The notes: generated by a model from the letters alone, not told the origin. DNA of 64,000 nt from Adineta steineri (GCA_905250115.1 CAJNOI010000062.1:166249-230248), one strand, 5' to 3'; shown: positions 47,595 through 60,381, counted from the first letter of the stretch. Made by a program: numbers and translations.

Positions 47595-50582
47595 TCAGAA
47601 TTTAATCTTTTGGTTTAATATTAAATCATATATTTCAGGTGTTAATTTTTCATATATCTGTTGTTTTTGATTTAAATAGTATATTGGCTCAGTAATTTGT
47701 TTTACATCATAACCTTTCTCTTGAAAATCGTTCTTCTTAACTTTAAATGTACCTAAAATAAAAATCGCATTATATTAAATCAATTAAACTTTCAACTAAC
47801 CTGTTAATTCAATATGTTGAGTAATACGAATGAAACATGGTCGAGCATAGGGAGGTAAACCATGTGTTTTTAATTCATTTGGTAATGTTTTTATATTAAT
47901 TGGTGTTGAGGAATTATTAAGAATAACAGCCATTCCTGCCTTTCCATCAGTTTCTAAAAGATAAAATGATCTGTTTTTCTTGACATAACACATCATTAAA
48001 CGAACCTGGTATTGAAACTCCAAAAACCATAATATCACTTTGTTTTAAAATATCCATGAGTATATTTTCAACTTCAACTGTTGATACATTTTCACCTTTC
48101 CAACGAAATGTATCACCAGTACGATCACAAAAATATAAATAACCAAATTTATCTGCTACCATAACATCGCCTATGAATCAAAAATATTGTTTAAACTATA
48201 GAAATTTCTATTAATAAGAATCATACCTGTATTAAAACCGCGATCACCTTGTTTATAAACACCATCAACAATTTTATTATTTGTTCCCGATGGATTATTA
48301 ACATACCCATCAAAAGCATGTAATATATTTTTTCCAATCATTCCTAATAATAAACCTCGTTCACCAGTTTTACATCGTACACATAATTTAGTTTTTTCAT
48401 TTCTTATCGGTTCCATTGTTATTGGATCGAATCGAACAAGTACACTACCAAGTGCACGAGGAACAATTAATGAATAAAAACCACAAGCACCTGGACGTGA
48501 ATCAATGTTAAAAAAATATGCATTACTTTCCGTTGCAGCATAAAATTCATAAATATTTCGTATATTAAATCTTTCAACAAATGATGTCCATAAATTTTGT
48601 CGAAGTCCATTACCCGAACAAAGTCTTATTGAATGTTTTCGATCATATTCACCAGGTGGTTGAGCAAGTAAAAAACGACATAATTCGCCAACATACGTAA
48701 AACCCTTTTTTTTGAAAAAAAGAAAGAAAAATATACATGTTATTTATGCATAACTATTTTTATATTACTGTGCATTTATATCTGACACAATCTTTCCAAA
48801 AGTTAGAAGCAGAAAATTTTTTACGTAATATTGTTGTACAACCACCCAAAAGGCTAATAAAGAGATCATTTTTCTCATATAATTATTAATGTAAATATTA
48901 CCTGTAAGTAATACAAATCCAACCGCCTAATACCATATAAAAAGAAAAAAAAAGAGATTAGAATATTGATAGATTTTATCCTTTATAAAAATATATACCT
49001 AATGAATGGTATAATGGAAGAGTATCATACATAATATCTTTATCGGTAACACCAGTTGTTACAAGGAAGCCAAGTGAACCAAGTAAAAATCTAAACAAAA
49101 AGAATTATTTATGATACTTGTATAAATTTTTGTTAAAAGGTCATAAAAGAACATTTATTTTATTTTAGTTGGGAACTGGTATGTTACCTTGTGAAGTGTC
49201 GCTTTAGATTCTAATAAACTCTGATTCCACTTACATAGATCGATTAACAAGGGACTAAAAAATCCATCAGGATTCATTTTTCTGTTGTTGTATGTAATAG
49301 TATGTTCAACCGTTATTCTACGCTTTGTCATATAATATTTTCTTCTGCTAATTAATCAATAGATACATAGTTACTGCTAGGTTATGTAAATAAGTATACT
49401 CAAATCTAAACATGCCCCTAATCTAAATTACTTCGAAATAATTCTTTTCTCTCAGACGTTTTATTCAAATTTAAAATATTCTAATACAAAGTAAACAGTC
49501 AGATATTATATTTTAATCTATTTGTATAGTATATGATTTAAAACATAGTAATATGTTTATACTTGAAATGAAGAATAACTAAGGTGTTGATCATAAATTA
49601 TATTTTATTCACCTCAAAATGATGAGAAAATCTAATAGTTGAGACTCCGATTTAATATTAGAATGAAATTCAATAGATACTAACCTTGAATGTTTAATAA
49701 CAGCTGCTTTTGGTAATCCTGTTGTTCCAGAAGTAAAAATATAGAAGACAGGATCTAGTAAAAAAAATGAATTATTAAAATTATCTTTCTAATAATTAAA
49801 TACATACGTCTTAAATTATATGGAATAGGTTTAGTTGGTTGAATAGAACATTGTTCAAGTTTATCATATAAATGAATGGTTTCTATTGATGATATGGATG
49901 AATGACCATTACTTATTTTTACTGTTGATGAAGGCTTTGGATCAAATAAATAAACTTTATTTATATTTAATTCTTTTAATTCATTTTCAATTTATAATAA
50001 CAGAAAAAAAACAAATCAAATTTATTTCAACATAGATAAATATTTACCTGGAAGAAGTTCTTTGGATGTAATAATACCTTTGGCTTTAACTGTTCCAATG
50101 GAATGAAGAAGGGGTCTAGCACGTAGATTTGAATTAATTAATGCTGTTATACAACCAATTTTACTTAAACCAATCCATACACATGGATATTCTATCGAAT
50201 TATCTAGTACAAGTGCAATAACATCTCCATGAGAATAACCTTCAGCTAGGAAGAAATTTGCTATTTGATTAGTTAAATTCTCAACCTAGAATAAAATATA
50301 TACATATATATATATTTAAATTAGTTGATTTTTAATAAATAAACAAACATCTTGAAATGAAAGTTGTGTATCTTCAAAAATAAAGCATGGTTTTGATTTA
50401 TAATATTTAACATTATCACGAAATAAAGCTATAAAGTCTCGTTTTCGATATATATAATAATGGATTAAACAAGTATGTCGTATAAGTTTATAAAGGCCTC
50501 GTAAATCACGTGGTAAAGTTTGAAGGATTGTTAATATATAATCAAATAACCATATTAAAAAAGTCCAGATTTGATTAAACAT
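47595..50582 (-). CDS. SLC27A: Fatty-acid transport protein / very-long-chain acyl-CoA synthetase
   Basis: Membrane-bound acyl-CoA synthetase that couples fatty-acid uptake to CoA activation. Eleven exons: 50349-50582, 50048-50285, 49808-49972, 49685-49754, 48999-49090, 48902-48926, 48769-48853, 48227-48704, 48006-48170, 47801-47953 and 47595-47752; 620 aa, the usual length. An N-terminal hydrophobic segment ([13 protein letters not shown]) is followed by the FATP-specific [13 protein letters not shown]. The AMP-binding motif is [20 protein letters not shown]; the FATP signature is [35 protein letters not shown]-type sequence (here [17 protein letters not shown]) and GVSIPG complete the family pattern. 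Exon 6 is only 25 nt but is needed for LYHSLGG. The ATG at 50582 follows TTTTTTCAG, so a 5' UTR intron is possible; an in-frame upstream ATG at 50606 lies in that T-rich tract. Which SLC27A paralogue it is cannot be decided. Confidence 0.92.
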
Positions 50583-51229
50583 CTGAAAAAACAAAAAAAC
50601 GTACAAATGATACTATATTTTTGTTTCGCTTCAATTCACATATTATTTATATCCGTAGTTAGCAGTACTGTCATGGTGAATGTTATTTTTTTGTTTGAGA
50701 GAAAGAAATATAATGTGTATAAACTCGACACATACATCACCATGAGTATGAGTAAGAAGAAGTGTAGACGGGGCGTCTACTATATTTTTTTTTCTTTTTT
50801 TTAATAATGCGTTGAATAGAAGCATAGAACGAAATGAAAAAAAAAAAGAAATGAGAGAAAAATCATACACTTTCTCGTTATTTTTTTTTCCTACGTGATT
50901 AAGAGTCACGCACATTGTATTAATGTGATACGAACGACATACTAACATTTTTATACCAACATTTATTTGAGATAACTGACTATAGAAATGTTAATCTAAA
51001 TATGTAGTAAAAAGGAAACGAAAACGATTTTTTTATTATGAAAAAAATTGAACGAAAAGAAAACAAACTAGTCATATGTGTTAATTATATATATATATAT
51101 TGAAAATCAAAATACATAAAATCTATTTTCAAGTCGTAAAATACAAGTATAATTTGTATGAAGATTTATACAGAACGAGAGAGAAAAAAACAAAACAATA
51201 TATTTATTATTATTATTATTATTATTATT
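50583..51229. other. Intergenic, AT-rich, with microsatellite
   Basis: Upstream of the FATP start and downstream of the RNF111-like stop. A TTA microsatellite of about 25 bases lies at 51205-51229, touching the stop codon of the next gene. No other gene is supported. Confidence 0.5.
51205..51229. repeat. TTA microsatellite
   Basis: About eight TTA units directly beside the stop codon of the RNF111-like gene, in its 3' UTR. Confidence 0.8.
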
Positions 51230-52836
51230 CTAACATACATAATCACCAAAATCTCCTCGATAATCAATATCAATTCGACATATTGGACATCGTTTACTTT
51301 GTATTAACCATCGGTCAACACATGCAATATGAAATAGATGCATACATGGTAAACGACGTACATGTTCATTATGATCATATTCACATAGACATATTGTACA
51401 TTTTTCTTCCATAGAAGAATTTTCTTTTGTATATTTATATGATAATGTTCGACAATCAATATGTTCAGAATTGGCACCTATATTAGTCGAATAATTTAAA
51501 CCATTTAATTGTTCTTCCATGCGTAATAATTCTTCAAGAACATGTTCATTATTATGTAGAAATAGTGGATTACGAAATGTACGAAATAATAAAGGTGTTG
51601 GTGGCCATGGATTACTATCAATTCTTGTTGTTACTTGCATATTTGGACTTAAATTATATGTTGAAGTCGATTGAATCGTTAAATGTGCATGTACATTATT
51701 ATTAGTAGGAGTAGTAGAGTTAGTTGCTGTTGTTGTTGTTGTTGAATTTGTTAATAGAGCTTGTAAATGTTGATCAGCTGTAAGCATGCTTGATGGTGAT
51801 GTTTGATTTCGAAATGCACTTAAACGTTGACGATGTAATTCTGATGTTATTTGTTGACGATATTGATGACGTAAATGAGATGGATTATGATTATGTTGTA
51901 TTGGTAATGGTAATTGAGGAAGAGAAATCGATTGTTGATTTGTTTGAATAAATGGTGACGATGAAATAATTGTAGATGTACGATGTGAACATGAACATGA
52001 AGAATTTGATGAATTTATTGGAGCAAAAAGATTATTCGATGAATCTTCATCATCACTTGAATCAATAGTTTCAATTGGTATTCGATTTCTTTCATCATAA
52101 AATGAATTTGTTCTATGTACTAATGGATTCGATATACCTATTAGATCATTGTTACTATCATCATCCGATGATGAAGATGATGATGATGAACATTCTTGAA
52201 CTGGTAATAGATGAGAAGAAGCTTTAAAACAATAGAAAAAATATTTATGGAATAAGAAAATGGTTGTTATAAATTTACCTGTTGATGATTGTAATGAACG
52301 AAATCGTTTTGCTGAACTATATTCATTTGATATAGATCGTTTTCTAGGATTAGTTGGATAGTTTCCATTGAAAGTATTATCATTTGATGTCGTGGCATTT
52401 TGTTGACTATTATTTGGGGTATATTTATCAAGAAGAGTTTTATAACGTGGTAAACTTGTTGCATTTATAGATGATGATGAAGATGATGATGATGACGACG
52501 ACGAAGAAGAAGGATAATCTAAATATTAAATTAATTATAAAATATATTAATACACAAAAATAATTAATTCATACCACTGTTTATATGTGTTGAAACTGTA
52601 TAAGGTGTTGGTGGTCGACTGTTGTTACTTGATAAATCAGTATCATTATTTGTAATTTCAATTGTTGATATTGTAGGCTCAATATTTTGTTGATGATGAT
52701 GATGATGCATAAGAAGAGCAGTTGTAGTCGTTGATTCACTAGCAATAAATTCAGCAAATGCAGCATTTATTGCTGATGTGACTTCTTCAGGATTAACAAT
52801 TGATGTTTGTTGTTGTTGTTGTGGTATAATATTCAT
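51230..52836 (-). CDS. RNF111: Arkadia/RNF111-like RING ubiquitin ligase
   Basis: E3 ligase resembling Arkadia, which promotes TGF-beta/BMP signalling by degrading nuclear repressors. Exons 52575-52836, 52279-52518 and 51230-52221 give 497 aa. The first 300 residues are low complexity: Gln, Ser, His and Thr runs, acidic patches flanked by hydrophobic residues (which could be SUMO-interacting), and a basic [11 protein letters not shown] stretch that could be a nuclear signal. Near the C-terminus [14 protein letters not shown] matches the conserved Arkadia EELLHLEERLG helix, then SYKYTKE and the RING-H2 finger: [31 protein letters not shown] and KRCPIC. The RING ends about ten residues before the stop, as in Arkadia. 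RNF38/RNF44 have similar fingers but lack the preceding helix. Confidence 0.85.
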
Positions 52837-53001
52837 CTTTTTTATAATCTTAAAAAAGTATTGTAGTTGTTTTTAATAATAAATAAATAAATAAATAAAT
52901 GACATAATCTTAAGCTTGCTACACGATTTTCTCGCCCCGATATAAACATATAAAGACAACGTTCGTATACTTGCCCCCGTTATTATTACTTCTATTGCCT
53001 C

Positions 53002-53028
53002 TTTCTTCTTCTTCTTCTTCTTCTTCTT
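53002..53028. repeat. CTT microsatellite
   Basis: About eight CTT units upstream of the RNF111-like start; on the transcribed strand this is a GAA-type tract in the presumed promoter or 5' UTR. Confidence 0.8.
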
Positions 53029-53851
53029 TTTCCCTTTCGCGTATATTATACTCGTCGACTGTTACTCAGGAATATATAGACCACACACGAGTATGTTCGT
53101 CCTCGCTTTTGCGATAACAAATGTTTTTCTTTTATGTTCTATGCTTTTGTATGTGTATGTTGTTCAACTGAAAATCTATTACTCACTTCATATTGCTTAG
53201 TTATATATATATATCTGAAGAAAATTAGATCATGTGTTAAAGTTTAATTTATAGATATGAATACGTCGGGTTACTTCAATATAAAGATGTTAACTATAGT
53301 TTTGAATCAATTTTTTTCTCTTCTTCTTCTTCTATATAAATGCATTAATGATCAGTATACTAGTGAACATAAACGAGACACGAGAAGAAAAAGAGATTGA
53401 GAAGGAATAAAACGACCGAAGTAAAGAACAGCCTTTTTTTCAAACGCAGAGTACACATAACCATGAATGTTGAATGTATTGCAAGTAAGAGACGACGGCG
53501 GTCGTGTAAATCATGATGATGGAGCGAACGAATATATATATATATATGTGTGTTCTATAGAGTAAGAAAAGAAGAAGAAGAAAAAAAAACGAGAAAAAAA
53601 TGCAGTCAAAAGACTTTAAAGGCGTATACACCTTCAAAGAATCAGGCATTAATATTTCTCTTTTCTTTTGTCTATTCAACACGTATTATTAATAAATAAA
53701 AAACATCGTCATATTATCATGTTCTCTTTTATTAGTCAAAATAAATTGAAAAAAAAATATATAAAAAAAAAAAGAAGACCTTAGAAAATCTGTTGTTATT
53801 GTTTTGATGAATGAAAAGTATTTAATATATCTATACTATTGTAGTTAAATT

Positions 53852-54261
53852 TCACCTAGATATATCCATACTATGACTACGCATTGACCGCATATCTTCA
53901 TTCATTCCCTACAAGATAAAAAAATAGATATGCATGATTATTTTAATGTAAATAAAAATATATATATATGTACAACGGGTGAAATCAGAATATGTGATTG
54001 AAAACACACGCCTGTTGGAATCGTTATTTTAAAAAATCTATTTTGCACTTTTAATAATAGATTTTGTTTTTATGAAGGTTTGAACTTTCCCATATAAATA
54101 GAAAAAGAACTACTTCAAAAGTGCATACGTAAAAACATGACTCATTTTCTGAAACTATATGACGTAAGTAAATCAACTCGTATGTGAAATACTCAAACTA
54201 TGAAAATTAAAATAAAATAAAATAATTACTTTTTTAAATTGATTTTGTTTATCAAGATAAC
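53852..54261 (-). CDS. Candidate orphan 3' exons
   Basis: A 32-nt exon (54230-54261, acceptor TTTTAG, donor GTAATT) joins in phase to a 57-nt exon (53852-53908, acceptor CTTGTAG), reading (G)YLDKQNQFKK then GMNEDMRSMRSHSMDISR and a stop. Codon use looks coding. No upstream exon is recognised. A possible GTACGA donor near the end of the APH-type gene would fit the phase with a 1.2 kb intron, giving an alternative C-terminus, but this is speculative. The end could also be a GTGAAA donor just before the stop. Confidence 0.25.
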
Positions 54262-55467
54262 CTAAAATAAATAAAAGAGTATGTTTACTCGATCTCAACT
54301 ACTTGTTCGAAAGGTCATAAGATTGAATAGATATATTAGTTTCCTAAAATCAGTATATTAGATTAAGAATGAAAACGATATATCATGATCGTTAATCTTG
54401 TCGAAATGATCGACTTTACTTCGAAAAAAAATCAGATAGTTTAAAAGTAAATAAAAATCCAGATTATTTAATGATATGCTATATTACTATTCATATAAGT
54501 AGACTCTACGGTTTGCTCTAATAAAAGTTAACTTTTGAATGCATTCAAATAATTATAGATGACGCTACATGCTTAACTAGAATTACGGAGTTTTTTTGTT
54601 GAAGATGTATAGTCGTTCTAATTAATTGAATTATCTTGGATTTGTAAACTGATACATAATAATAATATTAAGAAATTCTGCAAAATGCTTAGTTTTCGAT
54701 TAAAGAGTGTATAAACAAGTAGAGAAGTTCAAACTATTACTGTTAATAATTTGTAAAGATAATATTTCATTTCAAATCGAAAATCAAATCAAATTCAAAG
54801 TTGTCAACATATATTTTTTATGAAGTAATGAGAAATTTGATTGCACTTTGCAGATTAAATGGAATAGATCATAGTTTTTTGTATATCTAATAGGAACAAG
54901 ACAGAGAGCTACATTTTTCACCGTTGCAAAGAGACGATGCAGACATATCGAAATTTATCTGGGAAAACTTTTCCAGCGTAGGTCTCTTATTGACAGCATA
55001 TGAATTTAATGATCGACAAGAGTGTTTGATAATGGCTACAAAACTGAGGAAAGATTTAATTTCTGACTACTACTAATAACATATTTCGATGGAAAAACGA
55101 AATTTTTAACGTATGTGAAAAAATGCAATTTCTTGAAAATTTTTGAGTACAGCTCTCCATCTTATTCCTATCGAAAACTATTTTAAAATGGACAATTATT
55201 CTCATGATATTATTATAAAAACATCAACTGAATTTACACTTTTAGACAATTTTTAATTGTAACGAACTTTGTTGTGTGCAAACATCTCTCTCTTATCTCT
55301 ATAAATTTCAAATACGGTTGATTCGAATATGTTTTTTTTATCAACAAGACAAACAATAAGATAAAATCTAGTGTATCTCTAAACTCTTTTTCTTTATCAA
55401 CGCGATTATTTATCATCAAATAACAAGGTCATTCAGTTTCAGATATATTTCTCTCTTTTTTTATTTT

Positions 55468-56577
55468 TTACTCTTTTTTCGTACATATATCTAATTCATT
55501 GAGTGCTGATAGAACAATAGAACTACTTTGTTCTAATCTTTTGTTTACAATTAAATAATCTGGATTCACTAAATCAGTAAGATCCCATGGTGCCAAATTT
55601 GTAACAAATTGGTTTATTTTTTCCAACAAAGAAAAGTGTTCAATTGTTCGTGGTGTTAATATATTTCGTTTTTCCAATTCATTGAGAAAATATATTCGAA
55701 TTTCTTTATCATCATCAAGAAAATAATTATACGATGTAAAATATTCTTCAGAACATGGAAATGAACCTGCCCATTCCCAGTCAACAATACCTGTAATACG
55801 AGGTAATTCAAGATCATTAATTGATATTAATATATTTTGAAAATCTAAATCACCATGTGAAAATACAAATGGTAGATTTGAGAATATTGGTAATTGAATT
55901 TTTTCAAATCGATCAATTGCATCAAGCATCGAATCTTTAACAGATGAAAAAGTAATATCTTCATTAAGAATCTTTTTTTCTGCCTGAACACGAGTTTGAA
56001 TAAACTGTTCATAAGTTGACCAAGGTCCTAATTGATTGAGATCAGTACCAATTTGTCCATTGATCATTAGTGCACCAATTTTATCAAAACGTGGTATTTT
56101 AAAATGCATTTGAGAAATATAATCAGCTAAATCTCGAATAATTGATTTTTTTGCATTTAAACTTAGTTTTTGAGTTTTACAAACAATACTCATATTTTGT
56201 CCAGATAAACGTGTCATTAAAATCCATTCAACACCAAATTCATTATTTCGATCTGATGAATAAGCAAGAATTTTTGGTACAGGAATTGTAGTATGTTTTG
56301 AAAGTAATTCTAAAGCTTTAACTTCTGCTTCAGTTTTAATTTTATTCCAATAACGACCACCAATTTTAATGACATATTGTTGAGTATTTTCTTGAGTATT
56401 AATAAAAAAAATTAAATTATTATAACCAGTATTAATACATTCAAATGAAATTATAGTTTCATTCAAATATTTTCGAATTAAAATATCAGCTTGCGCACGT
56501 GTAAATGAAATTCTATATGTAGGACCATTTCTTTCTAAAGTCACGGAAGAATTACTACTACTATTGTTAGCAGACAT
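55468..56577 (-). CDS. APH-type phosphotransferase, intronless
   Basis: Kinase-like phosphotransferase of the aminoglycoside/choline-kinase-like APH family, 369 aa in one exon. The nucleotide-site lysine is probably Lys71 (YVIKIGG) with Glu83 or Glu85 after it. The catalytic loop is SHGDLDFQNIL (His241, Asp243, Asn248), and the metal-binding Asp is Asp266 in GIVDWEWAG. The pattern HGDL..NIL...ITGIVDWEWAG is common in fungal and bacterial APH proteins; the true substrate is unknown and need not be an antibiotic. A Ser/Asn-rich start suggests a cytosolic protein. Lack of introns among intron-rich genes is compatible with horizontal gain, which is frequent in bdelloids, but not proof. Divergent from the mannosidase gene, 313 bp apart. 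Confidence 0.8.
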   Translation of the reverse strand: MSANNSSSNSSVTLERNGPTYRISFTRAQADILIRKYLNETIISFECINTGYNNLIFFINTQENTQQYVIKIGGRYWNKIKTEAEVKALELLSKHTTIPVPKILAYSSDRNNEFGVEWILMTRLSGQNMSIVCKTQKLSLNAKKSIIRDLADYISQMHFKIPRFDKIGALMINGQIGTDLNQLGPWSTYEQFIQTRVQAEKKILNEDITFSSVKDSMLDAIDRFEKIQLPIFSNLPFVFSHGDLDFQNILISINDLELPRITGIVDWEWAGSFPCSEEYFTSYNYFLDDDKEIRIYFLNELEKRNILTPRTIEHFSLLEKINQFVTNLAPWDLTDLVNPDYLIVNKRLEQSSSIVLSALNELDICTKKE

Positions 56578-56890
56578 CTTTTGTTTTGATAAAATTGAAA
56601 ATTTTCATTGAAAATAAATAGGATAGGATAGTTCTTATGAAATCTATTATCTATCATGACTAAGGGGATTAGAAGAATTTCAAATGAATAAAAAAAAGTA
56701 TACTGATTATTCATTCGTCGATACAATCAGCTAGCAAATACCGAGCGCCATACAACTATTTGTATCGATTGGTTATTCTCTTTCCCAATGTCGGCTCAGT
56801 CATGTCGAACGCTTTTTTTCTTCTTCTTGTTTTGAGGTTCTCTTCAACTGCATCTAATGGAGTGAAAACGAAAAAAAATTATTAAATATA
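56578..56890. promoter_or_regulatory. Divergent promoter region, APH-type gene / mannosidase
   Basis: Only 313 bp separate the two start codons, so promoters for both genes must lie here or in the first exons. The core (about 56740-56860) is less AT-rich than the flanks. No specific factor site is identified. Confidence 0.4.
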
Positions 56891-59800
56891 ATGCAGAAAG
56901 GCTCTTATTATATCGTTAATTTTGATGAAAAATCTCAACCACCACTAAAAATTTCGGTACATCGAGTATGTTGTGTGATTTACACTTGAAATAAATTTAT
57001 AATCATTTTTTTAATAATAAAAATGCATGAATTTAATTTAAATGTAAATCTTAGCAACACGTTGTAATTCTTATCCTATGAAATTTAGTTTTGGCGTCGT
57101 TTACCTAGACAACAACGTACAACTATCATTGGATCTCTTTTCCTTCTTCTTCTTGTGTTTGTTTATGTTGTTTATTATAAACATTCTACAAAATCAATTG
57201 AAGATATTCCATATGAGCAACATCTATCAGTAAAAAATAAAGAAAAACAAACATGGCCAAAGAAGCAACTTCAAGTAAGTTAAATATACTATCTCTCTTT
57301 TTTTTGAAAGATAAAAAAAAGAAAAGTTATATTTATCTAAAGCGTCTCACCTGATTAATTGTTTGAGAATTTATTTTCTTCTTTTTATTTACTATTGTAA
57401 TAGTAAACAAAATGATTCTTTATTATGCTATAAAACATCTATACATCGATGTAATCGAAATGAATTTGTATGTTAAATATAATTATTGATTTAATTGTTA
57501 ACGTACTTATTTATTTAGGAAAATCAATTGTCAACAGCAAGAACTTTTTCAAGTAATTTTTTTCTGAAAGAAAAAAAAATTAATCACAATATTTTTCCTT
57601 AGCTCCAACAAATGATCGACAGATAGCTGTAAGAGATGGTATGCGACATGCTTGGAAAGCATATCGAACATATGCTTGGGGTTATGATGAATTAGAGCCA
57701 ATATCTAAAACTCCATCAGTCTGGTTTGGCCTTGGTTGTACTATTGTTGATGCGATTGATACATTGTATATAATGAATATGACTGAAGGTTTGATAAATC
57801 CTTTTTCTTCGAATTATTCTTTTAATATTTTATTTTAGAATATAATCAAGCTCGTGAATGGATAAAAACTTCATTTAATGTTGATTCAACGTCGGTCGAT
57901 AAATATAATTCACATTTTGAAATAACAATACGACTTTTAGGTGGCCTACTTAGTATATATCATTTAACAATGGATGAAATATTTTTAAAACGTGCTGTAT
58001 GAATTGAGAATAGAGTAGTTATCGAAGAGTAAACTTTTTATTTTATGTTTAGACTGAATTAGGTGATCGACTTTTATTGAATTTTAATTCATTGACTGGT
58101 TTACCTTATACAGAAATAAATCTTAAACAAAATATTACTAATCCATCTCCGTATGATTTTTTGTAAATTTTTCAAAATGTTTAATTTATTTTTCTTTTAG
58201 ACCAACGTCCGTGTTAACAACAGCTGAAGTTGGTACTGTTCAACTGGAAATGCGTGATTTATCACGAATAACTGGTGATAAAAAATACGAAGTTCATTTA
58301 AATTAATATAATTATATAAGAAATAAAAATATTATATTTATATAGAATGCAGCTGATAAATCAGCAGCAACACTTCATAATCAAGCAAAAAATGATGGTC
58401 TTGTATCGATTGCTATCAATTCAGCTACTGGAAAATTTTCTGGTCCTATTGTTACATTTGGTGCACGTGGTGATTCGTATTATGAATATTTACTTAAACA
58501 ATGGTTGCAAACAGGACAAAAAAGACCCTCGTAAATATTATTTGATAAAAGAATGAGAAATTCTTTTTCGTAACCAGATGAAAGATTATAATAGCAGAAT
58601 GTAGAACAAAATTTTGAAAGAAGGAATGTTAATAATGTCGTCAAACCCATTTTTATCAGCTGATAATGCATTGCGAACATTCACTAATCAGATTATTTCG
58701 CTAAGAGGATCTAACGATAATCCTTAGTTATTGAATTGTGAATATATAGTAGTTCGTGTACATTTCTACAGACTTTCACCAAAATATTTTCCAAATTTTT
58801 TCTTTACTTCTCTATGAGTAATAGACTTATCATAACATTTTCGGAAAGTAATGAAGGCAGACACGTAGTTATTTGTAATGGATTTGTATATTAACTAAAC
58901 AAATCATGTCCAAAGGTCAAATATTGTCGCTGTGAGAATCGTCTTTGCTTCGCGATTCTTCATGCTGATGTTAATAATTAATGTGAAGCGCATAAAGGTG
59001 ATCACTCATACCATTTATCTTTACCTGAACACATTGCGATCCTTAATTTTAAGCCTAATGTCAAAGAACTTATAATCATTGAACCCATGCCAATTACTCG
59101 GATTTTCAACGACGAATTAGCTAAAGCTTATTTAAGTTAAATTACTCACGTTGTGTATGGATGCTAAATGAGAAGAACGTCTACACCCATCCTGTTTTTG
59201 ACTTGTGCATTTTTTTGATTAGATTCTCATTAATAAAACCGATGAGTATATACGTGATATTATTGTTTTCGACATTTTTATTTTAGTTTCTGGGATGATT
59301 GGTTTGAAAGTATGAGTAAGTTAAATTGAATTTAAAAGAAATCAAAAACATAGTAATTTTTTTCCAGATGGTGTGCAACAACATCTATGGCGAAGAGCGT
59401 ATCCGAAAGAATTTTATTTTGTCGGAGAACTAATGGATATGACAACATTTTCACCAAAAATGGTAATTATACATTTTTTTATGACATTATCTAATTCAAA
59501 AAGTATATTTAGGATCATTTGGCTTGTTTTCTTGCTGGCAATATGGCACTTGGGTGGAATTTTCATCGTAGCTTGACTCATCTATTTGATATGGCAAAAA
59601 ATTTAACTGAAACATGTTATCAAATGTATGCTCAACAACCAACTGGTCTCAGTCCTGAAATAGCATATTTCAATATAGAACCAAATTCTTCAAAATCATC
59701 AATTATCATTCACGTATATTTATATAATCAACTATTTCTAAAAACAATACTTTTTTCTTTGTTATTTTTCTCGAAAAGGAGGGTGATACACATAATTTGT

Positions 59801-60105
59801 TGCGTCCTGAAGTCGTTGAATCATTATATTATATGTATCATTTAACTGGTGATAAAATATATCAAGAGTGGGGTTGGAAGATTTTTCAAGCATTTGAAAA
59901 ATATAGTAGAATAGATAATGGTTATACAACAATAGGTGATGTTCGAAATAAAAGTAATGTTCAACCGCGCAATAAAATGGAAAGCTTTTTTCTAGCTGAA
60001 ACATTAAAATATCTCTATTTATTATTTGATACAACGAATTTATTTCCATTTAATCAATGGGTATTTAATACCGAAGCTCATCCATTACCAATTTATAGTA
60101 ATTAA
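56891..60105 (+). CDS. MAN1B1: ER mannosyl-oligosaccharide alpha-1,2-mannosidase (GH47)
   Basis: Trims mannose from N-glycans in the ER/early Golgi and times glycoprotein degradation. Twelve exons: 56891-56956, 57089-57274, 57519-57552, 57603-57788, 57839-57996, 58053-58150, 58201-58291, 58346-58530, 59287-59315, 59368-59462, 59513-59713 and 59779-60105; 551 aa. Type II topology: a short cytosolic N-terminus, RRLPRQQR, then an anchor ([15 protein letters not shown], about residues 36-50). The GH47 domain shows [75 protein letters not shown] and the terminal [10 protein letters not shown]. The last motif and YEYLLKQW favour MAN1B1 over Golgi MAN1A. Some exons are very short (34 and 29 nt). Intron 8 (58531-59286, 756 bp) is enlarged by a transposon relic. 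Confidence 0.92.
58915..59140 (+). mobile_element. Relic of FLYWCH/MULE-type transposon protein
   Basis: Within mannosidase intron 8, a plus-strand reading with one internal stop gives [18 protein letters not shown], then [28 protein letters not shown] and [19 protein letters not shown]. The Cys/His spacing resembles a FLYWCH zinc finger, and the trailing EPMPITRIF...A resembles the segment before the transposase in MULE-type elements of rotifers and other invertebrates. It is a short fragment, without visible terminal repeats. The assignment rests on motif memory only. Confidence 0.4.
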
Positions 60106-60381
60106 TCTAATTTATTTATTTATTTAAAAATAATTTATGATATTATGGTGGTTGTTTAATAATTTTAGAAAATACTCATTTTACAATGGTTTTATATATA
60201 TTTTTTCTTTTTTTTCAATTAAATTTGGTGATAGCCATTCGTGAATAATAAAAAAAACTACATTGTCATCATGACGATATAATTTTTGTTTTTCTGCTTT
60301 TCAGACCTATAAAAAACCTTGTTTTTTTTTGATTTTTTCTTTCAATCTCCAGCGTCATCTGTTACATTAACGATTTGAATC

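Larger units (their letters stand above)
52837..55467. other. Intergenic, AT-rich, with orphan exon candidates
   Basis: Contains (AAAT)n near 52879-52900, a CTT microsatellite at about 53002-53028 and the RNF111-like promoter region. Two phase-compatible minus-strand exon candidates (54230-54261 and 53852-53908) are listed separately. Nothing else is supported. Confidence 0.5.

Noticed and set aside
52470-52518. Possible trinucleotide-repeat expansion in the RNF111-like gene
   Set aside because: It is a mixed GAT/GAC/GAA tract on the plus strand encoding a serine run; this is ordinary low complexity for this protein family.
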